From Acinetobacter sp. UBA6641 (GTDB lineage: Bacteria > Pseudomonadota > Gammaproteobacteria > Pseudomonadales > Moraxellaceae): a stretch of DNA of 10,036 nucleotides. The stretch covers positions 1-10,036 of the forward strand of contig DKLL01000266.1 of the NCBI GenBank assembly GCA_002455755.1, in the 5' to 3' direction. The position numbers and the translations under genes are program-made. Each line of letters starts with the position of its first letter. Positions within the stretch are counted from its first letter, which is position 1. The notes under the pieces were generated by a model. The model did no database searches. It was given only the letters and a program-made list of their open reading frames with translations, and had not been told where the DNA came from. Shown here piece after piece: positions 1-7,572 of the stretch.

Positions 1-785
1 TCATAATCACGGCTATAAATTTGGTCTTGCAAGTCTAAATAGCGTTGTTGCAAATTTTGCAAACTTTCGATATTGGCCTGATCAAAATTCACCAATAACT
101 GTTTTAACCATTCGCGTTTTTTTTCTGAACCTAAATGTCCATATTTAGTCGAACGCAAATACATCCAGGGAAACTGAATGGCAAACTTTTCCCACAAACT
201 GGTTAATCTTAAATCATACGCACTTTTTACCTCATTTAACCAGGGTGAAAGTTCATGCTGATTCAAGAATTCCAGATGGGTTAATGCCTGTTCACCATTA
301 TTTTGCGACAGGTAAATTTCTATGCGCTGGATTTCTGCCAATTCAAATGCCATGGCATTACTTTGATTCAAGGTTGTCAGGGCTTGTGGATATTGCTGCT
401 GCATACAATATAAACGTGAACCGATTATTCCTTTTAATAAGCCTGATTGAGAAAATACATTTTGAATAAACTGGTGCTGGTCTTGTGCTGCTTCTAATAA
501 CCACACCACTGCTAACTGTTCATAAGGATGTAAGTTTTTAAAATTAAAAACTGTTTCTAGCTTGCGTTGTTCCCGGGTTAAGTAACGCTTAATTAATAAC
601 CACACCAACTGAATAAATAGGCTTAAACTGGCCAGAATAATAAACATGACCCAGATATTGGTCTGAATTTGCCATTCGCGCCAATATAAATACACATAAC
701 CCGCACCATAGCCATAACTTAAGACACTTAACAGGGCAATAATAATTAAGCTGATAAACGCATAGGCCATTAAAATCTGCTTCAT
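1..785 (-). CDS. hemY: HemY-like inner-membrane protein, N-terminal part (runs off left edge)
   Basis: The minus-strand frame opens at ATG 785-783 and stays open for 261 codons to the window edge, so only the N-terminal part is present. I see two hydrophobic segments, about residues 8-34 and 44-65, joined by a short polar loop with the pattern GYVYLYWREWQIQTN. A soluble, helix-rich, Gln/Leu-rich region follows and looks like TPR-type helical repeats. The two-helix N-terminus followed by helical repeats is the HemY_N layout. HemY is an inner-membrane protein linked by gene position to heme synthesis; its exact job is unsettled, and it is not the protoporphyrinogen oxidase of the same name in Bacillus. 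The start lies 7 nt past the hemX stop, with a GGGGTG stretch about 8 nt upstream as a possible ribosome site inside hemX. An ATG overlapping the hemX stop (793) hits a stop after three codons. The family call is by layout and position; the soluble part is divergent. Confidence 0.75.
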   Translation of the reverse strand, partial: MKQILMAYAFISLIIIALLSVLSYGYGAGYVYLYWREWQIQTNIWVMFIILASLSLFIQLVWLLIKRYLTREQRKLETVFNFKNLHPYEQLAVVWLLEAAQDQHQFIQNVFSQSGLLKGIIGSRLYCMQQQYPQALTTLNQSNAMAFELAEIQRIEIYLSQNNGEQALTHLEFLNQHELSPWLNEVKSAYDLRLTSLWEKFAIQFPWMYLRSTKYGHLGSEKKREWLKQLLVNFDQANIESLQNLQQRYLDLQDQIYSRDY

Positions 786-792
786 TGATTCA

Positions 793-1635
793 TCACCCCA
801 ATAATGCACGCGTATTTAAACCAGGCGTAGGCACAACCGTAAATCCTTTAATCTTCTGGATGTTCTGAATCAACTGTTGCGATTTCTCATCCGGTATTTG
901 CTGGAGTAATTGAATAATTTCAGTCAGTGATTTTTGATACTCTGAATATTGGCCCTGCTTTAAGGCTTGTTGAGCAATTAATAATCTGAGCTGTGCTTCT
1001 TTTAAAATTAACGGACGCTGCATGAGCGCCGTAGCAGGCTGTTTTGCAGGTTCAATCACCAGCCAACGTTGCCAGAAATTTTTATCTGTTGCCTGGCTGG
1101 TGCTTAATTGTGGGATTTTTATTTCCTGAGCCAAGGCAGCATCAAGTTGCTGGAGCAATCTATCCACTTTAACTTGCTGAGCCGTCCGCTCACTGACAAA
1201 AAGCTGAATTACCTGATGATCTTTGGCAATCACCTGATGCAGGCTTTGCTTTAATGGCACTGCCAGAGCGTATTGCTCAAGATTGTGATCTAAACGGGTT
1301 AGTTTTTCCAAAGCCTCAGTAAATTGTTGTTGTTGCAACATGAATTCAATCAATTCTAGTTGTTGTTTAATCAAAACCACGGGATCAATACTTGCAGCCT
1401 GAAGGTCTTTTAAATCTTGTGCTGCCTGGGAGTTTGTCGGTACAGGCGCATCTGTCAGCATGACTTTGCGCTGTAAAGCCACCAGTTGATCATTTAAATT
1501 TGCATTATTCTGTTCAAGGCGATGCAGTGTCGTGTTTAATTCTGTTTGTTGTGCAGTAAGATTAAATAAGTCATAACTTAATTTAGCAATCCAGAGCAGA
1601 CTTAAAATAAATAATAAAATCAGTATTTTCTTCAT
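793..1635 (-). CDS. hemX: HemX-like membrane-anchored protein
   Basis: This 280-aa protein has a single N-terminal membrane helix at about residues 4-22, starting almost at the first residue. A heptad-like coiled-coil stretch rich in Leu, Gln and Asn follows (about 25-60), then a periplasm-facing helical domain. The layout and the place right after hemD fit the HemX family (PF04375). Such proteins are often labelled uroporphyrinogen-III C-methyltransferase, but I see no SAM-binding methyltransferase motif here, so that label should not be carried over. Enteric HemX is longer (about 390 aa); the shorter form with almost no cytoplasmic part is the difference to note. Gln is very frequent throughout. 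The start ATG overlaps the hemD stop in an ATGA arrangement, with AAGGGA a few bases upstream, so translation is probably coupled to hemD. Its molecular role is not established; a scaffold or membrane-organising role for heme enzymes is only an inference. Confidence 0.8.
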   Translation of the reverse strand: MKKILILLFILSLLWIAKLSYDLFNLTAQQTELNTTLHRLEQNNANLNDQLVALQRKVMLTDAPVPTNSQAAQDLKDLQAASIDPVVLIKQQLELIEFMLQQQQFTEALEKLTRLDHNLEQYALAVPLKQSLHQVIAKDHQVIQLFVSERTAQQVKVDRLLQQLDAALAQEIKIPQLSTSQATDKNFWQRWLVIEPAKQPATALMQRPLILKEAQLRLLIAQQALKQGQYSEYQKSLTEIIQLLQQIPDEKSQQLIQNIQKIKGFTVVPTPGLNTRALLG

Positions 1636-2411
1636 GTGTTCCCTTGCACAACAACAAGCTTCTGCAAAATTGAATCTGTACTTAAATCAGGTAGTCGCGT
1701 GATATTAAAACATGTGGCCTGATTTTTCTTATAATCCGAAACAACTTGATACAAGCGTTCCCCTAAAACCAGATAATACCCTTTTGCAATCACCTGTTTT
1801 TGATTCTGCATCAGCTGAATCCAGTTCAACCAACTTGCTTCGCTACTGACCACCATCGCATACTGTTCTTTTTTTTCTAATAAATATAATATTTTATCTA
1901 AATATTGCTGCGCAAATACCGGACAGCGACGCTCATATAGAATAAAATTTAAAATGTGCATGCCCCGCTGTTTTAACTGGTCCATCATAAACAGACGCCC
2001 CCCTTCTCCACGCCAAAAAGCCAAACACTGACCTGCATCGAGCGTTTGTAAAACGGGGAGTTCCAGCATCCCTTCCGATGTTTCAACTTTAGGCACTTCA
2101 GCAGAAATACCATATTGCGCTAAAGCCTGAGCAGTACGCTCACCAACAGCAATCCACTGAACATGCTCAAGCTGATCCAGCTTGATGCCTGATAATTTTA
2201 GATATTCCATACCGATTTGCACGGCCGTGGGACTGACCACCACAATCACCTGAGCCTTCGGCAATTGATGGTAAAGCTCGGACAAGTCCGTTGACCAGGC
2301 TCGTGGCAGCAACTCCAGTAAAGGCAAATCCAGCACATCAATGTGGGCCATGCGCAATGCATGACTCAATTCTTGTGCACGGTCCTGCGGACGCGTATTG
2401 ATAAACAGCAT
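1632..2411 (-). CDS. hemD: Uroporphyrinogen-III synthase
   Basis: HemD closes and inverts ring D of hydroxymethylbilane to give uroporphyrinogen III, the branch point to heme, siroheme and cobalamin, in the cytoplasm. I take ATG 2411 as the start (259 aa), because MLFINTRPQDRA is the typical HemD opening, one base after the hemC stop. A longer reading from GTG 2438 would overlap hemC by 26 nt and adds nine non-family residues. The family is poorly conserved, but the expected pieces are present. These include the VVVSPTAV strand-loop near residues 66-73, WIAVGERTAQAL (the usual AVGE.TA..L motif), a mid-protein WRGEGGR loop followed by YERR, then VVSSEASW and a C-terminal LSTDSILQKL helix. Together with its place right after hemC, this makes the call firm. 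The ribosome site before ATG 2411 is weak, which suggests translational coupling with hemC. Confidence 0.93.
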   Translation of the reverse strand: MLFINTRPQDRAQELSHALRMAHIDVLDLPLLELLPRAWSTDLSELYHQLPKAQVIVVVSPTAVQIGMEYLKLSGIKLDQLEHVQWIAVGERTAQALAQYGISAEVPKVETSEGMLELPVLQTLDAGQCLAFWRGEGGRLFMMDQLKQRGMHILNFILYERRCPVFAQQYLDKILYLLEKKEQYAMVVSSEASWLNWIQLMQNQKQVIAKGYYLVLGERLYQVVSDYKKNQATCFNITRLPDLSTDSILQKLVVVQGNT

Positions 2412-2412
2412 A

Positions 2413-3330
2413 TTAATACAGAGCTTTGAGCAAATCACCCGCGCCTTGGGCTAACAGTTCCTGCGCCAAAACGATCCCGATTTTTTCGGCTTGATTAATA
2501 TCACCGACTTGTTCTGCTTTGAGTAAAGTTTTGCCATCTATACTACCCACACGCCCTTGCATATGGATTTGACCCTGTTCAAGGATGGCATAACCTGCAA
2601 TCGGGACCTGGCAACCGCCTTCCAAATAGGCATTAAAGGCACGTTCTGTACGCACGCACACATCGGTTTCGCTATGTAGCAGCGGTAAAATAAGGTCCAG
2701 CACCGCCTGATCTTCCGAACGGCATTCCAAACCCAGTGCCCCTTGCCCAACTGCCGGCAAACTCACTTCAGCTGGTAACGTATGACGAATCCGTTCTGCC
2801 AGACCCAAACGCTTTAAACCGGCACTGGCCAGAATAATGGCATCATAAAGACCAGCATCCAATTTGGATAAACGCGTCCCCACATTTCCGCGTAAATCAA
2901 TAATCTCTAAATCCGGGCGGGCTTTTAGAATCTGGCTTTTACGACGCAGGCTTGATGTTCCAACTTTTGCACCTTGCGGCAACTGTTCAAAACTTGCATA
3001 AGTATTCGACACAAAGGCATCCAGCGGATCTTCGCGCTCACAAATCACAGCAAGTGATAAACCGGCAGGTAACTTCATTGGCACATCTTTCATTGAATGG
3101 ACCGCCAGGTCTGCGCGACCATCCAGCAGAGCTGCTTCTAACTCTTTAACAAAGAGTCCTTTTCCACCAATCTTGGCTAAAGGCGTATCCAGAATTTTGT
3201 CACCCTGGGTGACGAAGGTCACTAACTCAACTTTAAGATCGGAATGCAATGCCTCTAAACGGGCACGAATATGTTCCGCCTGCCATAAAGCAAGTGGGCT
3301 TTGTCGAGTTGCAATCTTCAAAATCTTCAT
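2413..3330 (-). CDS. hemC: Porphobilinogen deaminase (hydroxymethylbilane synthase)
   Basis: HemC joins four porphobilinogen molecules into hydroxymethylbilane in the cytoplasm. The protein has 305 aa, close to the family norm of about 310. It opens with [14 protein letters not shown], the classic N-terminal motif, and carries HSMKDVP with the catalytic aspartate at D82. The substrate/cofactor arginines lie in GTSSLRR (124-130) and [10 protein letters not shown]. The EGGCQVPI motif has Cys240, to which the dipyrromethane cofactor is attached. No key residue is missing. The gene is followed after one base by hemD. Upstream, 107 bp separate it from algR, enough for a promoter of its own. A weak candidate is TTGCAT with TAAGTT 16 nt downstream on the minus strand (about 3359-3386), matching consensus only partly. 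I see no clear terminator in that gap, so read-through from algR is also possible. The ribosome site is poor. Confidence 0.97.
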   Translation of the reverse strand: MKILKIATRQSPLALWQAEHIRARLEALHSDLKVELVTFVTQGDKILDTPLAKIGGKGLFVKELEAALLDGRADLAVHSMKDVPMKLPAGLSLAVICEREDPLDAFVSNTYASFEQLPQGAKVGTSSLRRKSQILKARPDLEIIDLRGNVGTRLSKLDAGLYDAIILASAGLKRLGLAERIRHTLPAEVSLPAVGQGALGLECRSEDQAVLDLILPLLHSETDVCVRTERAFNAYLEGGCQVPIAGYAILEQGQIHMQGRVGSIDGKTLLKAEQVGDINQAEKIGIVLAQELLAQGAGDLLKALY

Positions 3331-3437
3331 AAATCCAGGAAACAGTCAATAAGTGCATTAGTGTAAACTTAACGCGCTGACTGGAAAATGCAAGTAAATT
3401 TGTACTCTCCTTGTCACTTAAACTTATGAAAACAGAT

Positions 3438-4178
3438 TTACATCTTTTGGATGCGTTCTCGCAAATTGGGCAAATGGCGTCGGCTGACGGCCAGGCGCTC
3501 TTCCAGTTCACGGCAACGCACCTGATACTGCCCTGAGCTAATCACTTCAAGACCATCCAGAAAATGCATTGAAACCAACGCATTGCGATGAATTCGAATA
3601 AACTGGTCGCCAAATTCATTTTCCAGATCTTTCAAAGTTTCATCGATCAGTACACTGCCGTTTTTATGCCGTACCGTGACATATTTTTGATCTGCTAAAA
3701 AATAATAAATATTTTCTACAGGAACCAGTTCTACCCCACGGTAGGTTTTTGCCACAATTTGATGGCGTTTTATATTGAGTTCGTCCATATCTTCTTTTTG
3801 TTTTAAAGTGCTCATTTGTGCTTGAGTCAGTTTTGTTAAATGATCGAGTACCTGTTGCAATTCCTGCTGCATTACCGGCTTAAGCAAATAACCTTCCGCA
3901 TGCGACTTAAATGCCTCCAAAGCATGTTCATCATAAGCAGTACAGAAAACGATAGCAGGCATAGGATCAAACTGGCGTAGCTTTTCGGCGCAGCTTAAAC
4001 CATCCATTTCCGGCATCTGAATATCTAAAAGCACCACATCTGGCTCGTAGAATTGAGTCATTTCAATTGCTTGCTGAGCATATGTTGCAGTAGCAACCAC
4101 CTGATGTCCCAGTTGCGTAACTAAACGTGACAAACGCTCTACAGCGAGAGGTTCATCATCGCAAATCAGGATGTCCAT
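3438..4178 (-). CDS. algR: LytTR-family response regulator AlgR
   Basis: This 246-aa protein is a cytoplasmic, DNA-binding response regulator. The receiver domain covers about residues 1-120: acidic pocket D7/D8, phosphoacceptor D52 in VVLLDIQMPEMDG, the switch threonine T80 and the invariant K100 in YLLKP. A linker leads to a LytTR DNA-binding domain (about 140-246) with the usual IYYFLADQKYV strand, IRIHRNALV and the C-terminal VSRRHLPNLRE. In Pseudomonas AlgR acts with AlgZ/FimS to control type IV pili, alginate and other virulence traits. Here the partner kinase gene lies just upstream (52-bp gap), so the pair is almost certainly functional; the target genes cannot be seen from this window. 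It has one of the strongest ribosome sites in the window, AAGGAGG just before ATG 4178, which suggests higher translation than its kinase. hemC lies 107 bp downstream on the same strand. Confidence 0.95.
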   Translation of the reverse strand: MDILICDDEPLAVERLSRLVTQLGHQVVATATYAQQAIEMTQFYEPDVVLLDIQMPEMDGLSCAEKLRQFDPMPAIVFCTAYDEHALEAFKSHAEGYLLKPVMQQELQQVLDHLTKLTQAQMSTLKQKEDMDELNIKRHQIVAKTYRGVELVPVENIYYFLADQKYVTVRHKNGSVLIDETLKDLENEFGDQFIRIHRNALVSMHFLDGLEVISSGQYQVRCRELEERLAVSRRHLPNLRERIQKM

Positions 4179-4190
4179 TTCTCCTCCTTC
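4179..4190 (-). promoter_or_regulatory. Strong ribosome binding site of algR
   Basis: On the minus strand the 12 bases before the algR ATG read GAAGGAGGAGAA, an almost perfect complement to the 16S rRNA end, with 4-5 nt to the start codon. It is the best such site in the window and fixes the algR start. Confidence 0.85.
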
Positions 4191-4230
4191 ACAGTCAACA
4201 TCATTTTTTTTATAGGTTAACTATGATCTT

Positions 4231-5388
4231 TTATTTATATCGATATTGCACAGCTGTGGTAAATATTCCCTTCCCCGCGTATGTTTGAAAAGTTGCAGAG
4301 CGACCATAATAAGCCTCAAGCCGCTGCTTCACATTTTCGACTGCAATACCATGTCCCTGTCGTAAATTTATTTTATCCTGTGTATAAGGGTTAGTAATGA
4401 CTATATTGACTTGATTTTGCAATATTTCAATCAATACGCTTATCGTACTCTTTGTTAAAAATTTTTCAACTCCATGAAAAATACTATTTTCCACTAAAGG
4501 TTGTAAAGTTAATAAAGGAATTTGTATCTGAGAAAAGAGAACTTCATCGTCATATTTCCATTCTACGTGTAAGCGATCACCTAAACGAATCTGTTCAATC
4601 GCCAGATAACGCTGGCATAATTCAATTTCATCTTTTAATCGGACCAGTTTAAGTTCTTTAAAACTCGCACGAAATAATTGAGATAAATTCAGTAACATTT
4701 GTTCTGCTTTATCTGGATCAATGGTAATTAAGCTAATTACAGTATTGAGGCTATTAAATAAAAAATGCGGATGAATCCGCGCTTGCATGGCCTGAATCCG
4801 TGCATTCAATTCACTATTCTGCTGCCGTGCCCATTGTTCCCGCATATACAAATAACGGAAACAAAAGCTTCCAATCAGTATGCCATAACTGAGATGCAAT
4901 CCCACCCCATCGAATAGAACCTGTAGCGTCAAATACTTGAAGTGAAAGTTTTGCCCAAAGAAAATAAAAGCATTCAGCACCAGCGTGGTCAATAACACGA
5001 TAATCTGTAGCAATACGAAACCCACAATCAAGCTTTGTCCAAAACTGAAGTGCTGAATTTTTTTATGCAGGCGCTCGAACAAGGCAACAAAAGCCAGTAA
5101 AACCCAATCAATGAACAACATATATTGCAGCAGACGATTGACATCCAAGGCCGACCACGATTGTGCTTCTGCCAGCGCGAGGATGACCGCCAAAATATTA
5201 CTGGCAATAAATAATTCAATTAGATGTTGCCAATGACCTATTTTCGTAAAAAAATAGGCGGAATTATTTTTCCCATCATGGGTATACGTCGAAGCTGGAT
5301 CGACTTGTTTTTCGGCAAGTGATTCTGAATTTGCTATACTCTTGTTCAAATTACCGCTTTTTATTTTATTGAGCCGATATGACCACAT
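4231..5388 (-). CDS. algZ: LytS-type sensor histidine kinase AlgZ/FimS
   Basis: This 385-aa kinase is the expected partner of AlgR. After a polar N-terminal stretch of about 50 residues come four hydrophobic segments, about 56-75, 86-105, 117-145 and 155-182. There is no large periplasmic sensor domain, so it probably senses within or near the membrane. The kinase core is of the His_kinase type (PF06580). The phosphoacceptor motif is [10 protein letters not shown] with H206, the N-box is [10 protein letters not shown] with N301, and a short glycine motif [13 protein letters not shown] starts near 345. The start at ATG 5388 has GAGGA 8 nt upstream, which supports it. It overlaps the oppositely directed argH start by 10 bp, so the kinase's promoter must lie inside argH. 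A later start, such as TTG at codon 14, would remove the overlap but has poorer support. The Pseudomonas homologue is usually quoted with its histidine near 175, so the N-terminus may be longer here. Confidence 0.9.
   Translation of the reverse strand: MWSYRLNKIKSGNLNKSIANSESLAEKQVDPASTYTHDGKNNSAYFFTKIGHWQHLIELFIASNILAVILALAEAQSWSALDVNRLLQYMLFIDWVLLAFVALFERLHKKIQHFSFGQSLIVGFVLLQIIVLLTTLVLNAFIFFGQNFHFKYLTLQVLFDGVGLHLSYGILIGSFCFRYLYMREQWARQQNSELNARIQAMQARIHPHFLFNSLNTVISLITIDPDKAEQMLLNLSQLFRASFKELKLVRLKDEIELCQRYLAIEQIRLGDRLHVEWKYDDEVLFSQIQIPLLTLQPLVENSIFHGVEKFLTKSTISVLIEILQNQVNIVITNPYTQDKINLRQGHGIAVENVKQRLEAYYGRSATFQTYAGKGIFTTAVQYRYK
5332..5340 (+). promoter_or_regulatory. Extended -10 promoter of argH
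   Basis: TGCTATACT is an extended -10 element (TG, one base, then TATACT, which matches TATAAT at five of six positions). No good -35 box lies at the usual distance; TTCGGC at 5311-5316 is poor. That is typical of extended -10 promoters. Transcription would start near 5347, giving a leader of about 32 nt before argH. The promoter lies entirely within the first codons of the opposing algZ gene. Confidence 0.6.
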
Positions 5389-6809
5389 CTTCTAATTCCT
5401 CAAATCCGTCACAAACCCAAACTTCGGGTATGTGGGGCGGTCGTTTCTCTGAAGCTACTGACGCATTTGTTGCTGAATTTACAGCATCTGTTCAATTTGA
5501 CCAACGCTTTTATAAACAAGATATTGCAGGTTCTATTGCACATGCAACCATGCTTGCCAAAGTAGGCGTTTTAACCGAACAGGAACGTGATGACATCATT
5601 AACGGCTTAAACACCATTAAAGCTGAAATTGAAGCAGGTGATTTCGAATGGCGCATTGATTTAGAAGATGTGCACATGAACATTGAGTCGCGTTTGACTC
5701 AGCGTATTGGCATCACTGGTAAAAAACTACATACCGGCCGTAGCCGTAATGACCAGGTGGCGACAGATATCCGCTTATATGTACGTGATGAAATTGATGC
5801 CATTTTAGAATTATTACAAAAATTACAAAAAGGTATTTTGGGCTTGGCGGCTAAAAACACCAACACGGTTATGCCTGGTTTTACTCATCTTCAAACTGCT
5901 CAACCGGTGACTTTTGGACACCACTTGATGGCCTGGTTTGAAATGCTGGTACGTGACTCAGAACGTTTAATCGATTGCCGTAAACGTGTGAACCGCCTGC
6001 CGCTAGGTTCTGCTGCACTCGCAGGTACAACTTATCCAATCGAGCGTGAATACACCGCACAGCTTTTAGGTTTTGAAGCCGTGTGTGAAAACTCGCTGGA
6101 TGCTGTGTCTGACCGTGACTTCGGTATTGAATTCAATGCTGCTGCATCTTTAATTATGATGCACCTGTCGCGTATGTCTGAAGAAATGATTCTGTGGACA
6201 TCGGCGCAGTTCAGATTTGTCAACATTCCAGACCGCTTCTGTACCGGTTCTTCAATCATGCCGCAAAAGAAAAATCCGGATGTGCCTGAACTGATTCGTG
6301 GTAAAACTGGCCGTGTCTATGGGGACTTGATCAGCCTGTTAACCCTGATGAAAGGTCAACCATTGGCGTATAACAAAGACAATCAAGAAGACAAAGAACC
6401 ATTATTTGACGCCATCGATACCGTTCGTGGTTCATTGATGGCCTTTGCCGACATGATTCCTGCATTGGTTCCAAATGTTGAAATCATGCGTGAAGCCGCA
6501 TTACGTGGTTTTTCGACTGCAACTGACCTTGCGGATTATCTGGTGAAAAACGGCGTGGCGTTCCGTGATGCGCATGAAATTGTGGGTAAAGCCGTAGCGC
6601 TTGGGGTCCAGGAAGGCAAGGATCTGTCTGAATTGACCCTTGAACAACTGCAACAGTTCTCTGACCTGATTCAAGCCGATGTATTTGAAAAAGCCTTGAC
6701 GCTTGAAGCCTCCGTGAATGCACGTAACCACATCGGTGGTACTGCACCTGCACAGGTGGAAGCTGCAATTGCACGTGCTTATACTCGTTTAGAAAAACTC
6801 TACGTTTAA
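5379..6809 (+). CDS. argH: Argininosuccinate lyase
   Basis: ArgH splits argininosuccinate into arginine and fumarate, the last step of arginine synthesis; it is a cytoplasmic homotetramer of the fumarase/aspartase superfamily. The 476-aa protein has all the signatures: MWGGRFSE (18-25), [14 protein letters not shown] (117-130), the catalytic histidine H170 in [12 protein letters not shown], and the mobile serine loop [16 protein letters not shown] (290-305). The C-terminus NHIGGTAP is also typical. The first 17 residues are a low-complexity Ser/Thr/Asn/Gln tail; a start at M18 (5430) would give the core length seen in many species. The tail start is kept because it sits at a good distance from the promoter, with GAG 5 nt before it. 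Divergent from algZ (10-bp overlap) and followed after 11 nt by the yggX-type gene. Confidence 0.98.
   Translation: MTTSSNSSNPSQTQTSGMWGGRFSEATDAFVAEFTASVQFDQRFYKQDIAGSIAHATMLAKVGVLTEQERDDIINGLNTIKAEIEAGDFEWRIDLEDVHMNIESRLTQRIGITGKKLHTGRSRNDQVATDIRLYVRDEIDAILELLQKLQKGILGLAAKNTNTVMPGFTHLQTAQPVTFGHHLMAWFEMLVRDSERLIDCRKRVNRLPLGSAALAGTTYPIEREYTAQLLGFEAVCENSLDAVSDRDFGIEFNAAASLIMMHLSRMSEEMILWTSAQFRFVNIPDRFCTGSSIMPQKKNPDVPELIRGKTGRVYGDLISLLTLMKGQPLAYNKDNQEDKEPLFDAIDTVRGSLMAFADMIPALVPNVEIMREAALRGFSTATDLADYLVKNGVAFRDAHEIVGKAVALGVQEGKDLSELTLEQLQQFSDLIQADVFEKALTLEASVNARNHIGGTAPAQVEAAIARAYTRLEKLYV
5389..5401 (-). promoter_or_regulatory. Ribosome binding site of algZ, inside argH
   Basis: Read on the minus strand, GAGGA lies 8 nt before ATG 5388. 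It supports the upstream algZ start. It is encoded by the complement of argH codons 4-8, so these bases serve both genes. Confidence 0.6.
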
Positions 6810-6815
6810 GGAAAG
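6808..6815 (+). promoter_or_regulatory. Ribosome binding site of yggX, overlapping the argH stop
   Basis: AAGGAAAG begins inside the argH TAA and ends 5 nt before the ATG at 6821. The overlap points to a two-gene transcript with coupled translation. Confidence 0.65.
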
Positions 6816-6820
6816 CTGAT

Positions 6821-7090
6821 ATGTCTCGACAAGTTTTTTGCCGTAAGTATCAAACAGAAATGGAAGGTTTAGACTTTGCACCGTTTCCGGGTGCAAAGGG
6901 TCAGGAATTGTTTGATACCGTATCTAAACAGGCCTGGCAGGAATGGCTTAAACACCAGACCACCTTGATCAATGAAAAACGTTTGAACGTGTTCGAACCG
7001 GATGCGAAAAAGTTTCTTGAAGAACAACGCGAAAAATTCTTCAATAATGATGAGTCACTGGAAAAAGCCGAAGGGCTGAAGCCTGAGTAA
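6821..7090 (+). CDS. yggX: Fe(2+)-trafficking / oxidative damage protection protein (YggX family)
   Basis: This 89-aa protein matches the YggX family (about 90 aa). It has the N-terminal FCRKY with the single conserved cysteine C7, the [11 protein letters not shown] motif (the family's PG..G pattern), and [20 protein letters not shown], followed by a charged helical tail. YggX proteins protect iron-sulfur enzymes against oxidative damage and are linked to labile iron; how they act is not fully settled. The gene follows argH by 11 nt with a ribosome site overlapping the argH stop, so it is probably co-transcribed. Several Fe-S or oxidant-sensitive enzymes in amino acid pathways could give a reason for the pairing, but that is inference. 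It is followed at once by a terminator-like hairpin. Confidence 0.95.
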   Translation: MSRQVFCRKYQTEMEGLDFAPFPGAKGQELFDTVSKQAWQEWLKHQTTLINEKRLNVFEPDAKKFLEEQREKFFNNDESLEKAEGLKPE

Positions 7091-7114
7091 AAAATAAAGC
7101 ACTGCTTTCTTTTT
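7090..7114 (+). terminator. Terminator-like hairpin right after yggX
   Basis: AAAGC (7096-7100) pairs with GCTTT (7104-7108) across a 3-base loop. The stem extends as A5 with T5 past one mismatch and ends in a T run. It starts at the last base of the yggX stop codon. The GC core is short, so it may be leaky. Confidence 0.5.
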
Positions 7115-7144
7115 ACGCAAGACAAGGACGAAGTCCGCGTAGGC
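7113..7144 (+). repeat. Hairpin repeat, copy 1
   Basis: The unit reads TTACGCAAGACAAG, then a small hairpin (GGAC 7126-7129 with GTCC 7133-7136), then GCGTAGGC. The left 14 bases recur exactly in copy 3, and the right 8 bases recur exactly in copy 2. Confidence 0.6.
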
Positions 7145-7151
7145 ACACATT

Positions 7152-7183
7152 AGAAAAGCTCCTTAAATGGGAGCTTTTCTTTT
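7152..7183 (+). terminator. Strong rho-independent terminator of argH-yggX
   Basis: A perfect 11-bp stem pairs AGAAAAGCTCC (7152-7162) with 7170-7180, around a 7-base loop. It is followed by a short T run to 7183. The A-rich left arm means it could also stop transcription from the right. Confidence 0.85.
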
Positions 7184-7236
7184 GAGAAGAGCACTGCTCC
7201 GCCACGCCGCAAGGGTTAAAACTATGTTTTAGCTGA

Positions 7237-7266
7237 GCAAAACAAGCAGCTATGCTGCGCGTAGGC
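7237..7266 (+). repeat. Hairpin repeat, copy 2
   Basis: GCAAAACAAG (one change from copies 1 and 3) is followed by GCAGC (7246-7250), loop TAT and GCTGC (7254-7258), then GCGTAGGC as in copy 1. The stem bases differ from copy 1, but pairing is kept. Confidence 0.55.
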
Positions 7267-7274
7267 TTTAATCT

Positions 7275-7306
7275 AAAAGAATCCCCATCATTGGGGATTT
7301 CTTTTT
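7275..7306 (+). terminator. Rho-independent terminator, probably bidirectional
   Basis: AATCCCCA (7280-7287) pairs perfectly with TGGGGATT (7292-7299) around a 4-base loop. AAAAG on the left pairs with CTTTT on the right past one bulged T, so both strands end the hairpin with T-rich tails. Confidence 0.75.
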
Positions 7307-7320
7307 CAGCTGCTCTAAAA

Positions 7321-7346
7321 TTACGCAAGACAAGTGCAGCGCGTAG
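7321..7346 (+). repeat. Hairpin repeat, copy 3 (centre shortened)
   Basis: TTACGCAAGACAAG is identical to copy 1 over 14 bases, and GCGTAG ends the unit. The centre is only TGCAGC, so the small hairpin is lost. It looks like a decayed copy. Confidence 0.5.
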
Positions 7347-7537
7347 TTGCTCATGTTATAAAGCAATCTTTAAAAGACTTCTTTCTGCTTGTGTTTAGCG
7401 CAAAGCCATGCCCAAGCTTTTCTATGCTCTATATTTTGCTATTTTTAGAAACGGATTCGGTTTTTAACATTTCGAAATAACTGTAAACCAAAAATACATT
7501 ATTCAATAAAACTATACATTAGAATACAATAACCTAC

Positions 7538-7566
7538 ATGATTAATCAGACTCATCCACCTATAAT
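7538..7566 (+). promoter_or_regulatory. Candidate promoter for the small RNA
   Basis: TATAAT at 7561-7566 is a perfect -10 box. ATGATT at 7538-7543, 17 bases upstream, keeps only the TGA core of a -35 box. The surroundings are AT-rich, so a chance match is possible, but a transcript starting near 7573 would end neatly at the terminator 88 nt later. Confidence 0.4.
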
Positions 7567-7572
7567 CAATTT

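Noticed and set aside
793..1635. Naming hemX a uroporphyrinogen-III C-methyltransferase
   Set aside because: The protein is a single membrane helix plus coiled coil and helical domain, with no visible SAM-binding motifs; that label is a carry-over from fused or neighbouring genes.
3233..3511. 92-codon minus-strand frame bridging the hemC start and algR end
   Set aside because: It overlaps two well-supported genes in another frame and shows no family motif.
6901..7146. 81-codon minus-strand frame opposite yggX
   Set aside because: Antisense to a clearly recognised gene and crossing its terminator; no independent support.
7113..7328. 71-codon minus-strand frame in the intergenic region
   Set aside because: It runs through two terminator hairpins and two repeat copies; the open frame is a by-product of the repeats and has no ribosome site.
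7410..7469. 19-codon hydrophobic mini-frame starting at ATG 7410
   Set aside because: No ribosome site and no promoter that fits; in an AT-rich gap such frames arise by chance.
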